Shown one piece after another: positions 33,514 through 41,374 of a stretch of DNA of 64,000 nt. The DNA lies in the NCBI GenBank assembly GCA_900318395.1, contig ONKL01000004.1, positions 39,769 through 103,768 on the forward strand. Reading direction: 5' to 3'. Within the stretch, counting starts at the first letter, position 1. Every line of letters begins with the position of its first letter. This DNA is from an uncultured Prevotella sp. (GTDB lineage Bacteria; Bacteroidota; Bacteroidia; Bacteroidales; Bacteroidaceae). Position numbers and translations under genes: made by a program. Below the pieces are notes generated by a model. The model was not told the origin of the DNA. It did no database searches and saw only the letters and a list, made by a program, of their open reading frames with translations.

Positions 33514-33625
33514 GATGATGTTTTCATGTTCTGATGTTTCCCATCGAGCCTGCTTACGTTCGGCATAGCTCATGCATGGCATGGCTCTGCTCTCGCTTAA
33601 TCGCAGCCTCCATTTTTACATTTTC

Positions 33626-33727
33626 CTACATTCCCATGCAGGAAGTAGCCCCAAGGGCGGTGAGTATGGCAGACGCAACAGATGCGATGATCTGCACAAC
33701 CCACTTGATAGTTTCCTTCTTAGTCAT
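33626..33727 (-). CDS. 'Smalltalk' family peptide (33 aa)
   Basis: The peptide reads MTKKETIKWVVQIIASVASA and continues ILTALGATSCMGM. It has a charged start, one hydrophobic helix and a TSC near the end, the pattern of the tiny Bacteroidales 'smalltalk' proteins. These are typically encoded next to HU-like DNA-binding proteins, as here (HU gene at 34175, same strand). The Cys in a lipobox-like ALGATSC suggests it may be a lipopeptide or membrane peptide. Function is unknown. The stop codon and the bases after it lie in a GAATGTA / AAATGTA tandem repeat. Between it and the HU gene lie about 450 bases of palindromic repeats. Confidence 0.8.
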   Translation of the reverse strand: MTKKETIKWVVQIIASVASAILTALGATSCMGM

Positions 33728-33783
33728 ACGCTTTTAAGTTTTTAATGGTTAAAGAATTATTTGTCACGGATTACCCGCAGGCT

Positions 33784-34172
33784 CCCGGGTCTGGCGCCAA
33801 AGTACAGTCGCTTGCGACTTTACTTTGGGGCCTGACCCCAGCGAGCACTTTATTTTGGCACGGATTTCACGGATTTTCACTGCTCTGTTTATCAAGCCGT
33901 GTCTCTCAAAGAGAGCCGTGTTAATCCGTGCCTAAAATTTAATGTTTCGTCCCTCGATCAAGGCGCAGCCCCCGGGTCTGGCCCGAAAGTGGAACCCGCA
34001 GGCCTCGGGTCTGGCGCCAAAGTGGAACCCGCAGGCCCTGGGTCTGGCGCCAAAGTACAGTCGCTTGCGACTTTACTTTGGGGCCTGACCCCAGCATCCA
34101 CTGCGCACCTGACTTTACTTCGGGGCCTGACCCCAGCATCCACTTTACTTTGGGGCCTGACCCCAGCGAGCA
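33784..34172. repeat. Palindromic repeat block between HU and smalltalk genes
   Basis: Two identical 53-bp near-palindromes (33787-33839 and 34040-34092) centre on GTCGCTTGCGAC, with arms GGTCTGGCGCCAAAGTACA and ACTTTGGGGCCTGACC. Around them are half-units: CGGGTCTGGCGCCAAAGTGG-type copies (33970-34040) and TTTACTTTGGGGCCTGACCC-type copies (34095-34165). The bases 33840-33930 instead carry CACGGATTTCACGGATTT repeats. On the minus strand the 53-mer is identical to the copy inside the M15 peptidase gene at 41727. This block fills the gap of more than 300 bases. Confidence 0.85.
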
Positions 34173-34174
34173 GT

Positions 34175-34780
34175 TTAAGGCTCATTGGTAGGACCATCCC
34201 CCGAGTCGCTGCCACCAGTGCTGCCGCCTGTAATGCTGCCCTCGCCGTTCTGCGCCTTCCACTCTGCCACAGCCGTAGCGATTGGCTTCAGGGTAGTCAC
34301 GTTCTTCTCCTTGCCGTTCACCAACACCTTCTGAGTGCTGATGATGTTGCGCAGCTCGAGCGTGCAGGCATCCTTGAACTTCGGACCGCAGAGGTTGTCG
34401 AGCTTCGTCGAGTCGGGCAGGAATCGGATGTGGATCGCCTTCACGATGTCGTTCGGGTTCAGGCCGTCCATGGCACCGACGTTCAGCACGGCTGCATCCT
34501 TCTTCACCTCAGCGGTGGGGTAGAAGGTGCCCAGACTTCCCAGCTGAACAGGTACGCCCTGCGCTACCAGCTCGGGCAGACACTCCGTGATCTGCAGCAG
34601 CACCCCTTCGACGATGGCTCGGCCGTAGAGCGAGCCGTGATCAGTCATGTGCTGGGCGAAGCCTCGCAGCGAGAGCGTCTTCTGCGTGTCGACCTCAGGG
34701 TAATACTTGCCGTAGGCCGTCGAGCCCTCGATCTTGTTCTGTCGGAGATTAATCCCCATTGCAATTTTCTGTGTTGCCAT
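34175..34780 (-). CDS. HU-like DNA-binding protein (HU-HIG type)
   Basis: The 201-residue protein begins MATQKIAMGINLRQNKIEGS. It contains the divergent HU/IHF core found in Bacteroidetes (GKYYPEVDTQKTLSLRGFAQ, VQLGSLGTFYPTAEVKK), with an extended C-terminus ending in a Gly/Ser-rich tail (GGSTGGSDSGDGPTNEP). It probably bends or coats DNA. In Bacteroidales such genes accompany smalltalk peptides, M15 peptidases or amidases, and VirE-N/VapE proteins, all present in this region. It has a -7 box at 34905. The stop codon abuts the palindromic repeat block. Confidence 0.85.
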   Translation of the reverse strand: MATQKIAMGINLRQNKIEGSTAYGKYYPEVDTQKTLSLRGFAQHMTDHGSLYGRAIVEGVLLQITECLPELVAQGVPVQLGSLGTFYPTAEVKKDAAVLNVGAMDGLNPNDIVKAIHIRFLPDSTKLDNLCGPKFKDACTLELRNIISTQKVLVNGKEKNVTTLKPIATAVAEWKAQNGEGSITGGSTGGSDSGDGPTNEP

Positions 34781-34904
34781 AATGTTTTTAAATGGTATTA
34801 AATGATTAATGTTTGGTGGGCAGTTACATCGGGTGTCCCACTCCCGCTTTCCATCAGGGAATCCATCGCTGGCGCCATGCTCTTTCTTCCCTTGATTTCT
34901 GATG

Positions 34905-34912
34905 CAAAGGTA
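34905..34912 (-). promoter_or_regulatory. -7 promoter box (TACCTTTG) for the HU-like gene
   Basis: The minus strand reads TACCTTTG 124 bases upstream of the ATG at 34780. Confidence 0.55.
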
Positions 34913-35039
34913 CGAAAAATATCGTCGCCATCAAAGCCTTTTCATGATTTATTCCCGATTAATTTGAAATGTTAAAATTTGGAGCCTCCACCTCCCCATC
35001 CCCCTCGGCGCCTCGCCCGCTTAGTCGGCTACGATGGCC

Positions 35040-35120
35040 GATCTTCTTCCCAACGACCGCCTGTCCGCTTCCCAACGACTGCCAATCCGCAGCACGCTCC
35101 ACGCTCCAACGCTCCATCTG
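35040..35120. repeat. CTTCCCAACGAC and CGCTCCAA repeat copies upstream of the WYL gene
   Basis: CTTCCCAACGAC occurs twice 22 bases apart (about 35045-35080), the reverse complement of the 5269-5334 repeat core. CGCTCCACGCTCCAACGCTCC follows at 35095-35115 and is the complement of the GGAGCGTT units at 35250. No gene is seen in the 570 bases between the HU and WYL genes. Confidence 0.65.
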
Positions 35121-35143
35121 CAAATCCCGAAACGGCATCGTGT

Positions 35144-35220
35144 GGCTATATAGTATATTATTAAATTTATATATATTATAATATATATAAATTATTTATA
35201 TATAAACATATTACTTTAAC
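35144..35220. other. Nearly pure A/T block of about 75 bases
   Basis: The stretch is made of alternating TATA and ATTA runs with hardly any G or C. It lies between opposite-facing CGCTCCAA and GGAGCGTT repeats, in front of the WYL regulator. It could be an easily melted site; function is unknown. Confidence 0.6.
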
Positions 35221-35238
35221 ATGAAGCGCAAAGATAGA

Positions 35239-35271
35239 AAACACCAAATGGAGCGTTGGAGCGTTGGAGCG
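35239..35271. repeat. Left copy of a 33-bp inverted repeat bracketing 35.2-41.4 kb
   Basis: The sequence AAACACCAAATG followed by GAGCGTTG units is the exact reverse complement of 41375-41407 over 33 bases. The left copy has one more 8-bp GAGCGTTG unit than the right. Confidence 0.85.
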
Positions 35272-35323
35272 TTGGAGCGCGAAAGTTGGTGGCATTTGTT
35301 TTGGCGGTTTGATTAAAATGTGC

Positions 35324-35331
35324 TACCTTTG
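35324..35331 (+). promoter_or_regulatory. -7 promoter box (TACCTTTG) for the WYL regulator
   Basis: TACCTTTG lies 19 bases upstream of the ATG at 35351, just inside the left inverted repeat. Confidence 0.6.
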
Positions 35332-35350
35332 CAGGCGCAAAAATCAATCA

Positions 35351-36241
35351 ATGAATACAGGACAGCAATTTAAGCATAGTGTCTGGATCGTGAACGTTCT
35401 CAGGAAGTATGGGAAGTTGACGCTCAGCGACATGAACGAACTCTGGGTGGCGGAAGAGGTTGCCGAGGGCAATCCCCTGCCACGCAGCAGCTTCAACAAA
35501 TATCGTGACGACATCCTCGACATGTTCGGACTCGTTATCGAGTGCGACAAGAAGTACCGCTATTTTATCAGCAACCCGAACGAGATTGAGGGCGACCAGA
35601 CGAAGCAGTGGCAGCTCTCGGCGCTCACCACCGGCCTGACGCTCAGGGAGAGCTCGGCCATCAAGGACAGCATCATCCTCGAGGACGTGCCTGCGGGCTA
35701 CGAGTTCCTGCCCGTGATCCTGCAAGCCATCCGCCAGACGCGAACCATCACGATGGGGTATCAGAAATTCGGCTGCGAGCCTTACACGAAGCCCGTCGAC
35801 CCCTACGCCGTCAAGCTGTTCCGCCAGCGGTGGTACATGCTGGCCGACAATCATGAGCGCATGTCGGTCTATTCGCTCGATCGTATGTTCTCTGCCAAGA
35901 TCACCGACACGCGTTTCCGTCGCTCGGCCAGCTTCTCGCCTGCCGGATACTTCGCCGAATACTTCGGCACGATGACCGACGGCACGCCCATGGAGCACGT
36001 CGTGCTGAAGGCCTACGGCAAGATGGCCAACCTGATACGGACGCTGCCGCTCCACGCCTCGCAGCAAGAGCACGAGAGTGGCGACGGATACACGATCTTC
36101 TCGCTCGACATCCGACCTACCATCGACTTCATCAGCGAACTGATGTCGAAGGCCGACGGTCTCGACGTGCTGGCCCCAGCGACCCTGAAGGCCCGTATCC
36201 GCCAGATCATGAAATCCGCCCTCGAGAGGAATCCCGAATAG
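35351..36241 (+). CDS. WYL-domain transcriptional regulator
   Basis: The start was set at the ATG at 35351 (MNTGQQFKHSVWIVNVL), behind the promoter at 35324; the longer open frame would begin within the GGAGCGTT repeat. The 296-residue protein has an N-terminal winged-helix-like region (KYGKLTLSDMNELW). A WYL domain follows in the middle (TITMGYQKFGCEPYTKPVDP, then RQRWYMLADN and YSLDRM), and a C-terminal WCX-like extension ends the protein. WYL proteins bind nucleic-acid or nucleotide ligands and often regulate phage, defence or mobile loci. It is the first gene inside the inverted-repeat-bounded segment. Confidence 0.85.
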   Translation: MNTGQQFKHSVWIVNVLRKYGKLTLSDMNELWVAEEVAEGNPLPRSSFNKYRDDILDMFGLVIECDKKYRYFISNPNEIEGDQTKQWQLSALTTGLTLRESSAIKDSIILEDVPAGYEFLPVILQAIRQTRTITMGYQKFGCEPYTKPVDPYAVKLFRQRWYMLADNHERMSVYSLDRMFSAKITDTRFRRSASFSPAGYFAEYFGTMTDGTPMEHVVLKAYGKMANLIRTLPLHASQQEHESGDGYTIFSLDIRPTIDFISELMSKADGLDVLAPATLKARIRQIMKSALERNPE

Positions 36242-36342
36242 TTAATATTACTTAATTCCGAACAGATTTTTGTGAGGTGTACAAACTTACCGTACACCTC
36301 GCGGCTTACTTTGCAGCCATAAACCAATTAAATTGATGAATT

Positions 36343-36435
36343 ATGGCAGGATTATTTTTCACGTTTGTAATGGCAGTGGTGCTGGTCAATATGATGAGCG
36401 GCTACTCAGAGAGTATGTTTAACAGTAATAATTAA
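36343..36435 (+). CDS. Putative 30-aa membrane peptide
   Basis: The frame MAGLFFTFVMAVVLVNMMSG continues for ten more polar residues. It has one hydrophobic helix and ends 8 bases before the coiled-coil gene at 36444. Spacing and composition suggest a genuine small membrane protein of the same operon. A competing 28-codon frame (ATG at 36336) looks non-protein-like. Confidence 0.4.
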   Translation: MAGLFFTFVMAVVLVNMMSGYSESMFNSNN

Positions 36436-36443
36436 AAAAGGAG

Positions 36444-36917
36444 ATGGACATTGAGAAATTGAAAGACTGGCGCGATGGCGCCAGGCGCGGCCTCGGACGG
36501 GAAGTCGACCACCTGCGCGAGAAGGAAGAGCAGCTTAGCGGCTATATCCAGGTGCTGGACGCCACAGAGGAGCTGGTGGCCGAGATCGACAACCTGAACG
36601 AGGAGCTGGAGAGGCGGCAGAGTGAGATCGACGACTTGAGCGAACAGCTGGAGCAGAAGGAGGCCGAGCTGTATGCCCTGCGGCAGCAACTGCAGGGCGA
36701 GATCGACGCTCTGCGCTCGCAGCTGCTGGATGTGAAGGAGCGGAAACTCACGGAAGAGAAGAAGTTGAAACCGATGGAGATTCACAACCACTTCGAGCAA
36801 GGCAGCAGTTCGCAGGTGTTTAACGATCAGGTGAACGGCAGATTTTCAAATAAGAGTAATGACAAGAAAAAGAAGGAGAAGAAAAGATGGAAGAGAATAG
36901 TAAGAAAAGTGTTGTAA
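36444..36917 (+). CDS. Coiled-coil protein of unknown function (157 aa)
   Basis: Residues 10-110 are a long, highly charged coiled coil (LREKEEQLSGYIQVLD, LNEELERRQSEIDDLSEQLE). The C-terminal part carries IHNHFEQGSSSQVFND, a motif repeated in the next protein (VNHFEAGSNCQVFNG), followed by a basic tail. The gene overlaps the next one by 31 bases in another frame. No enzyme motif is seen. The shared motif suggests that the two proteins interact or share a fold. Confidence 0.7.
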   Translation: MDIEKLKDWRDGARRGLGREVDHLREKEEQLSGYIQVLDATEELVAEIDNLNEELERRQSEIDDLSEQLEQKEAELYALRQQLQGEIDALRSQLLDVKERKLTEEKKLKPMEIHNHFEQGSSSQVFNDQVNGRFSNKSNDKKKKEKKRWKRIVRKVL

Positions 36918-37339
36918 ACCACTTCGAGGCAGGGTCGAACTGCCAGGTGTTTAACGGTAACATCAGCGGCTGCACGTTTGCCATGCCCGGGTCGAACGTC
37001 ACCCAGCAGGTCCCAGCCCCCTCAGTGGCAAGGGATGATGAGCAGCCCTGCGTGTCGGCATTGGTGGCGTGTGTCGATGGCGTGCGTCCCTATTTCTGGA
37101 GTGACAGTTCGATGGCAGTGATCTTCTGCGTCTGTCGCGACTGCTATGATTATGCCAACAACATGAGTCAGTTCGAACGCGACTTCCATTGTCAGGAAGG
37201 TCTGCTGTCGAATACGTTCAGAAACAATTCCTATATGCGTATGAGTGTCGACAAGTGGGAGCAGATGGGTGTGAAGACGCGCGTGCTGCGACTGGTGGAA
37301 GCCTATAAAAATGCCGTTGAAGAACGTCTGAAAATGTAA
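36887..37339 (+). CDS. Unknown protein with N-terminal NHFEAGSNCQVF motif (150 aa)
   Basis: The N-terminal 30 residues carry VVNHFEAGSNCQVFNGNISG, clearly related to the end of the preceding protein. The rest (about residues 50-150) is a globular domain with several Cys residues (FCVCRDCYDYAN, FHCQEG) and a VDKWEQMG motif. I recall similar sequences only as hypothetical proteins of Bacteroidales. The start overlaps the previous gene by 31 bases. The stop is followed by an AATACCTACAG repeat and then a terminator at 37380. Confidence 0.7.
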   Translation: MEENSKKSVVNHFEAGSNCQVFNGNISGCTFAMPGSNVTQQVPAPSVARDDEQPCVSALVACVDGVRPYFWSDSSMAVIFCVCRDCYDYANNMSQFERDFHCQEGLLSNTFRNNSYMRMSVDKWEQMGVKTRVLRLVEAYKNAVEERLKM

Positions 37340-37380
37340 TACCTACAGGAATACCTACATAAGCTACAGAAATACCTACA
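37338..37380 (+). repeat. AATACCTACAG tandem repeat at a stop codon
   Basis: The unit AATACCTACA occurs three times, plus a degenerate AAGCTACAG, with spacing of about 14-15 bases. It begins inside the stop codon of the 150-aa protein gene. Confidence 0.65.
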
Positions 37381-37416
37381 GAGGTGCATGTCATTGTTTC
37401 ATGCACCTCTTTTTTG
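37380..37416 (+). terminator. Rho-independent terminator after the 36.3-37.3 kb genes
   Basis: Stem AGAGGTGCATG / CATGCACCTCT is followed by TTTTTG. A new -7 box begins at 37421. Confidence 0.9.
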
Positions 37417-37420
37417 TGTG

Positions 37421-37428
37421 TACTTTTG
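37421..37428 (+). promoter_or_regulatory. -7 promoter box (TACTTTTG) before the KilAC-like gene
   Basis: TACTTTTG comes directly after the preceding terminator, 185 bases upstream of the ATG at 37614. The leader contains GGGGCCTGACCC-type repeats at 37532-37575. Confidence 0.5.
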
Positions 37429-37531
37429 CACTGTCAACCAGCGGAAACGACGATTGGCAAGCGATCTTTGACTTACTGATACAAAGGACACGGCGGGAAG
37501 GCCCGGACGAAGAAAAATGAAAAACTTGATT

Positions 37532-37575
37532 CTGGGGCCTGACCCTAGCACTTAGTTTTGGGGCCTGGCCCCAGA
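37532..37575. repeat. Two GGGGCCTGRCCC palindromic half-units
   Basis: CTGGGGCCTGACCCTAGC and TTTGGGGCCTGGCCCCAGAG are diverged members of the palindromic family seen at 33.8, 34.0, 39.5 and 41.7 kb. Confidence 0.65.
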
Positions 37576-37613
37576 GTAAAAAAATTAGTAACAATTAAAA
37601 AAAAATAAGGAAT

Positions 37614-38012
37614 ATGGAAACAATTACAAAAATCAACAGTAACATCAAGTTGGAGCAGGAGATCAGAATCCTGATGAACAACAAGGAGGTGCTCGATGCA
37701 GCCGAGGAGATCATCGCTGATCAGCTGGCAGTGCTGAACCGATTCAGCAAGTTCTGCCACAAACCTGCCGAGATCGGGAGAAGATTCGGGATGAGCGGAG
37801 CCGACCTGAACTCTTTTCTCAAAGACCAGAAGGTCATTTACAAGTGTGGCGGTGTGTGGACGATTGCACCGAAGTATGCGCATGAGGGATACACCGACTA
37901 CTTCTACAGTTGCAAGTACGACAAGAACGGTCGCAGGCGGCTGGTGCCGCACCTGGTGTGGACGGAGGTTGGGCGGCAGTTCGTGCTCGACGTCATCTAT
38001 GGGAGAATTTGA
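37614..38012 (+). CDS. KilAC-like (phage antirepressor C-terminal domain) protein, 132 aa
   Basis: After a helical N-terminus (LEQEIRILMNNKEVLDAAEE), residues 45-130 look like the KilAC DNA-binding domain of phage antirepressors. They contain KPAEIGRRFGMSGADLNSFL, a hydrophobic VWTIAPKYAHEGYTDYF, and the terminal PHLVWTEVGRQFVLDVI. No N-terminal Bro or AntA domain is present. It may act as a transcription regulator of the surrounding accessory genes. It overlaps the possible start of the next gene. Assignment rests on motif resemblance and is moderate. Confidence 0.6.
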   Translation: METITKINSNIKLEQEIRILMNNKEVLDAAEEIIADQLAVLNRFSKFCHKPAEIGRRFGMSGADLNSFLKDQKVIYKCGGVWTIAPKYAHEGYTDYFYSCKYDKNGRRRLVPHLVWTEVGRQFVLDVIYGRI

Positions 38013-38025
38013 GGAATCGAAGGGG

Positions 38026-38220
38026 ATGGAGACGGTATTGAATCGGTATCACATTCGCGTGAGGAAGTGGTGCGCCTCGTGCGAACATAAGGAGGTGGAC
38101 AAAGAGGGGAACAGGATCTGCACGGGGATGCAGTTGAAAGTTCCGAAAGATTTCGTCTGTCCGAAATGGCACTTGAGCGACGGTCTGAACAACGCAGGGC
38201 GTCCGCCTGTAAAACCGTAA
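38026..38220 (+). CDS. Small Cys-containing conserved hypothetical protein (64 aa)
   Basis: The protein METVLNRYHIRVRKWCASCE continues with KEVDKEGNRICTGMQLKV and KDFVCPKWHLSDGLNNAG. Four cysteines in a CxxC...C...C layout suggest a small zinc-binding fold. I recall similar small proteins near Bacteroidales VirE-N genes. An earlier ATG at 37999 is possible. Function unknown. Confidence 0.65.
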   Translation: METVLNRYHIRVRKWCASCEHKEVDKEGNRICTGMQLKVPKDFVCPKWHLSDGLNNAGRPPVKP

Positions 38221-38345
38221 ACTGTAAACAAATTAAAAACAACGAGTCGGAGGAATGAGCGAAGGTGGAAAAGTATCCGGATGGAAATTGAGCTCAACTG
38301 AAAAACACATCGCTTTTCTGATGCTCACAAATTCGACAAAACATA

Positions 38346-38669
38346 ATGAAGAAGTACATTGAGATTTCAGAAGAGACGCTGATGCGCCTGGTAGAGAGTG
38401 GTAACTGCGTGAAGGGTGCCTTGCACCGCGACGAGTGGACGGGTAGGCTGTCGTTCAAGGCTTACAACATTAGTCCTCGGAAACCTCTGAGGAATCGGCT
38501 GATCCGACTGCTGGAGCACGGCTGGGTGAAGGAGTCGCCAGAGCGTATCAAGGTCTACGAGAGCATTCCGAAGCACCTGGGCACAGCCCGCGTGATGAAC
38601 GTGCTCGACCGTGAGGTCAAGGTCGCCAAGGATGCCCTGATCGACCGAGAGATTATCGATTTCGTGTGA
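38346..38669 (+). CDS. Hypothetical protein preceding the VirE-N/VapE gene (107 aa)
   Basis: MKKYIEISEETLMRLVESGN is followed by a basic region (SPRKPLRNRLIRLLEHGWVK) that looks like a helix-turn-helix or other nucleic-acid-binding segment. The gene lies 52 bases upstream of the primase-helicase-like gene, on the same strand. No family is recognised with confidence. Confidence 0.65.
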   Translation: MKKYIEISEETLMRLVESGNCVKGALHRDEWTGRLSFKAYNISPRKPLRNRLIRLLEHGWVKESPERIKVYESIPKHLGTARVMNVLDREVKVAKDALIDREIIDFV

Positions 38670-38721
38670 TTTTCGACAGAAGAACTTTTTTTAGACAGAA
38701 GAACATAAGAACAAAAGAAAT

Positions 38722-41370
38722 ATGGGATTTTGCTATCAGAAGAATTTCTTTAATCCGACGTTGCCAGTGGACGAGGGGCAGTTCTGGGCCCTCGTCAGGG
38801 CGACGAAATGGAACGAGGCGATTGACAAGTTCCGCGAGACTGGCGATCAGAAGCTGAAACGTGGGTTGCCTGCGTTTATCTTCCAGGCGATGTTCGACGA
38901 GACGGAGTCTGCCAAAGGGCGGAAGGGCTGCTGGCGCAAGCAGAGTGCGACTCGTCTGACGGGGCTCGTGGTGATGGACATTGATCATGTTGAAGACCCC
39001 AAAGGGGTGTTCAACAATGTCATAATGAAAGAATGTAAAAATGTAGGAAATGGCATTCTTCTCGTGTATATCACCCCATCAGGCAAGGGTCTGAAGATTG
39101 TCTTCAAGGCTCGGACGGAGTGGGGTAATCTCATCGACAACCAGCATGCGATGGCGAAGGTGCTCGGCGTGGAGGTTGACGAGAGTTGCAAGGATGCAAG
39201 CCGTATGAGCTTCATCTGCAAGGAATCGGATATATTATTTATCGACAAAGAATTGTTTGCGTATGAGAACAAAGCGTTTAGTGAGCGATATACTGCTGTA
39301 TATCGAGACGGTCATTCACAGGGTTCGGACTGCTCGCTGGGGGCAGGGAATGAGGTGAAGTGTTCGCTGGGGCCAGACCCTGAGGTAAAGTGTTCGCTGG
39401 GGCCAGGCCCTGAGGTGAAGTTTGAGGCGGGGGACTGCACGCTGGGGTCAGGGCCTGAGGTGAAGTGCGCGGGGGACTGCACGCTGGGGTCAGGCCCCCA
39501 AGCAAAGTCGCAAGCGACTTCACTTTTGGGCCAGACCCCAGCGAGCAGTCAGTCTCTCCTGGAGGCGACCCCAGCGAGCAGTCAGTCTCTCCAAAGCCGT
39601 GATAATCCGTGTCGCTCGGCTTTGCCGCTTGGCTCGTCCAAGAATCCGTGCCAAGAAACTTTGAGCTTTAAGGGGATTCCTTATAGCCGGATTGTTGAGG
39701 AGTGGTGGAAACGGAATGGAGGGGTGCCGCAGGAGGGGGAGCGGAATGTGAAGCTCTATCAGTTGGCGGTGAATCTCCGTGCGATCTGCGATAATAACAA
39801 GGCGCTGCTGCTGCAGGTGATGCCGCGGCTGGGACTCGACGAGCAGGAGTTGCGCAGCATCGTGGAGTCTGCCTGCAAGGAACCGCCGAAGGGGATCAGT
39901 AAGGTGCTGCTCGGCATTTTGAAGGAAATCGGGAAAGTGAATAATGAAAAGTTGGCGGCGCTGAAGGACGACGACATGGCGCGCTGGCTATGGGAGTGGG
40001 GCGAGAAGATTGAGGGGATGTTCGAGGATTACCCCATCCTGAAGGACGTCTGCAAGGGGCTGAAGCGCAACCAATACCCAGCGGCATTGTTCGTGGGCGG
40101 CGGGCTGCTGATGACGCTGATGACGCGCTGCACCTATCGCTTCTACCATCGGCCAGAGGAGTTGCGACGGCTGAACAACTCGACGCTCATCATCGGTGAC
40201 CCAGCCAGCGGAAAGTCGTTTGCGACGCGCCTCTTCAAACTCATCGCTTCGCCGATTGTGGCGGCTGACAAGATCGGCAAGGACGCCATCAATGCCTATC
40301 GCGAGCAGATGCGCACGAAAGGGGCTAACAAGGAGAAGCCCAAGAAGCCCAGGGTCATCGTGCGCGTGCATCCAGCCCGAACCTCGAATGCGCAGTTTAT
40401 TCAGGACATGGTGAACAGCGTTGAGGAGGTCGACGGCCAGCCGATGCAGCTGCACATGCTGACGTTCGACACGGAGCTCGACAACACCGTGACGGTGCAG
40501 AAGGGCGGTTCGTGGATCGACAAGCAGTCGCTGGAGCTGAAGGCCTTCCACAACGAGGAAGACGGTCAGGCTTACTCGAACAACGACTCGATCCTACAGG
40601 ACTTCTACGTGACCTGGAACTTCATCTACACGGGCACGCCCATCGCGCTGAAGAAGAAGGTGAACGAGCAGAATTTCGGATCAGGACTCGCCACACGTCT
40701 GACCTGCATCCCGCTGCCAGCCACCAACTTTGAGATGATGTCGCGCGAATCGACCGTCGATTTCGAGAGCGACGAGCGCCTGAAGGAGTGGGCTGGGAAA
40801 CTCGACAGGACGAAGGGTGAGCTGACGGTTCAGAAAATCGTCGACGAGCTCTACGACTGGACGGCTCGCCGCATGATGGACGCCCAGGAGAACGACTCGA
40901 AGGCCGACGAGATGCTGCTGAAGCGCTGTGCTTATCACGGCTTGAACTTCGCCGCGCCGTTTATCGTGATGCGCCACTGGGACAAGATGCGACTGGACGG
41001 CACCTACTGGTGCGGTGAGTTCGAGACGGACGATGTGGACTGGCGCCTGGCAGAGTTGATCGTGAACATCCAATACGCCTGTCAGCGACACTACTTCGGG
41101 GCGATGGCGGAGGCTTACTTCGACAACAAGTTGCGCGATGCGAGTGTGAACGTGCGCAGGAACCAGAAGACGGTAGACTCTTTCAACCGTCTGCCCGAGG
41201 AATTTACAGTTGACGACGTGATGCGCTGCTTCTCCTTCAAGGCCGAGTCGTCGGCACGAACGAAGATCGTCAGGCTCATGGCTGATAATCTAGTGGAAAA
41301 GGCCAGCGAAGTGAAGGTCGATGGAGTGTATAGGAATACTTATCGCAAGACTGGGGCGATCATGCTATAG
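38722..41370 (+). CDS. VirE-N (BT4734-like) / VapE-type primase-helicase-like protein with repeat-encoded linker (882 aa)
   Basis: Residues 1-190 form the VirE N-terminal (BT4734-like) domain, a primase-like fold (LTGLVVMDIDHVEDPKGVF, YITPSGKGLKIVFK, DASRMSFICKES). Residues about 204-290 are an in-frame insert of ten-residue repeats (CSLGPDPEVK, CSLGPGPEVK) and a palindromic element. The rest is a DUF3987/VapE-like ATPase with Walker A (IGDPASGKSFATRLFKLI), LTFDTELDN as likely Walker B, and ATRLTCIPLP. Such proteins occur in phages, satellites and Bacteroidales accessory loci, possibly for replication initiation. The stop codon is followed within a few bases by the right copy of the 33-bp inverted repeat. 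Function is inferred from folds only. Confidence 0.8.
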   Translation: MGFCYQKNFFNPTLPVDEGQFWALVRATKWNEAIDKFRETGDQKLKRGLPAFIFQAMFDETESAKGRKGCWRKQSATRLTGLVVMDIDHVEDPKGVFNNVIMKECKNVGNGILLVYITPSGKGLKIVFKARTEWGNLIDNQHAMAKVLGVEVDESCKDASRMSFICKESDILFIDKELFAYENKAFSERYTAVYRDGHSQGSDCSLGAGNEVKCSLGPDPEVKCSLGPGPEVKFEAGDCTLGSGPEVKCAGDCTLGSGPQAKSQATSLLGQTPASSQSLLEATPASSQSLQSRDNPCRSALPLGSSKNPCQETLSFKGIPYSRIVEEWWKRNGGVPQEGERNVKLYQLAVNLRAICDNNKALLLQVMPRLGLDEQELRSIVESACKEPPKGISKVLLGILKEIGKVNNEKLAALKDDDMARWLWEWGEKIEGMFEDYPILKDVCKGLKRNQYPAALFVGGGLLMTLMTRCTYRFYHRPEELRRLNNSTLIIGDPASGKSFATRLFKLIASPIVAADKIGKDAINAYREQMRTKGANKEKPKKPRVIVRVHPARTSNAQFIQDMVNSVEEVDGQPMQLHMLTFDTELDNTVTVQKGGSWIDKQSLELKAFHNEEDGQAYSNNDSILQDFYVTWNFIYTGTPIALKKKVNEQNFGSGLATRLTCIPLPATNFEMMSRESTVDFESDERLKEWAGKLDRTKGELTVQKIVDELYDWTARRMMDAQENDSKADEMLLKRCAYHGLNFAAPFIVMRHWDKMRLDGTYWCGEFETDDVDWRLAELIVNIQYACQRHYFGAMAEAYFDNKLRDASVNVRRNQKTVDSFNRLPEEFTVDDVMRCFSFKAESSARTKIVRLMADNLVEKASEVKVDGVYRNTYRKTGAIML
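39331..39593 (+). repeat. In-frame 30-bp repeats and palindromic element inside the VirE-N/VapE gene
   Basis: Three exact 30-base units (39331, 39361, 39391; TGTTCGCTGGGGCCAGACCC core) are followed by two longer variants. A diverged 54-bp palindrome (39486-39539) centres on GTCGCAAGCGAC, and AGCGAGCAGTCAGTCTCTCC then occurs twice. The whole insert is open in the gene's frame and lies between the primase-like and ATPase domains. Confidence 0.85.
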
Positions 41371-41374
41371 TCTG

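Noticed and set aside
33899-34801. 300-codon plus-strand frame across the palindromic repeats and the HU gene
   Set aside because: It is made of repeat translation and the antisense of the HU-like gene; no family resemblance.
38255-38362. 35-codon frame with a good GGAGG upstream, before the 107-aa protein gene
   Set aside because: It overlaps the next start and has no hydrophobic or conserved pattern. Bacteroidetes rarely depend on GGAGG, so the site is weak evidence.
39331-39593. CRISPR-like look of the 30-bp repeats
   Set aside because: The units are directly adjacent without unique spacers and are translated in frame inside a gene.
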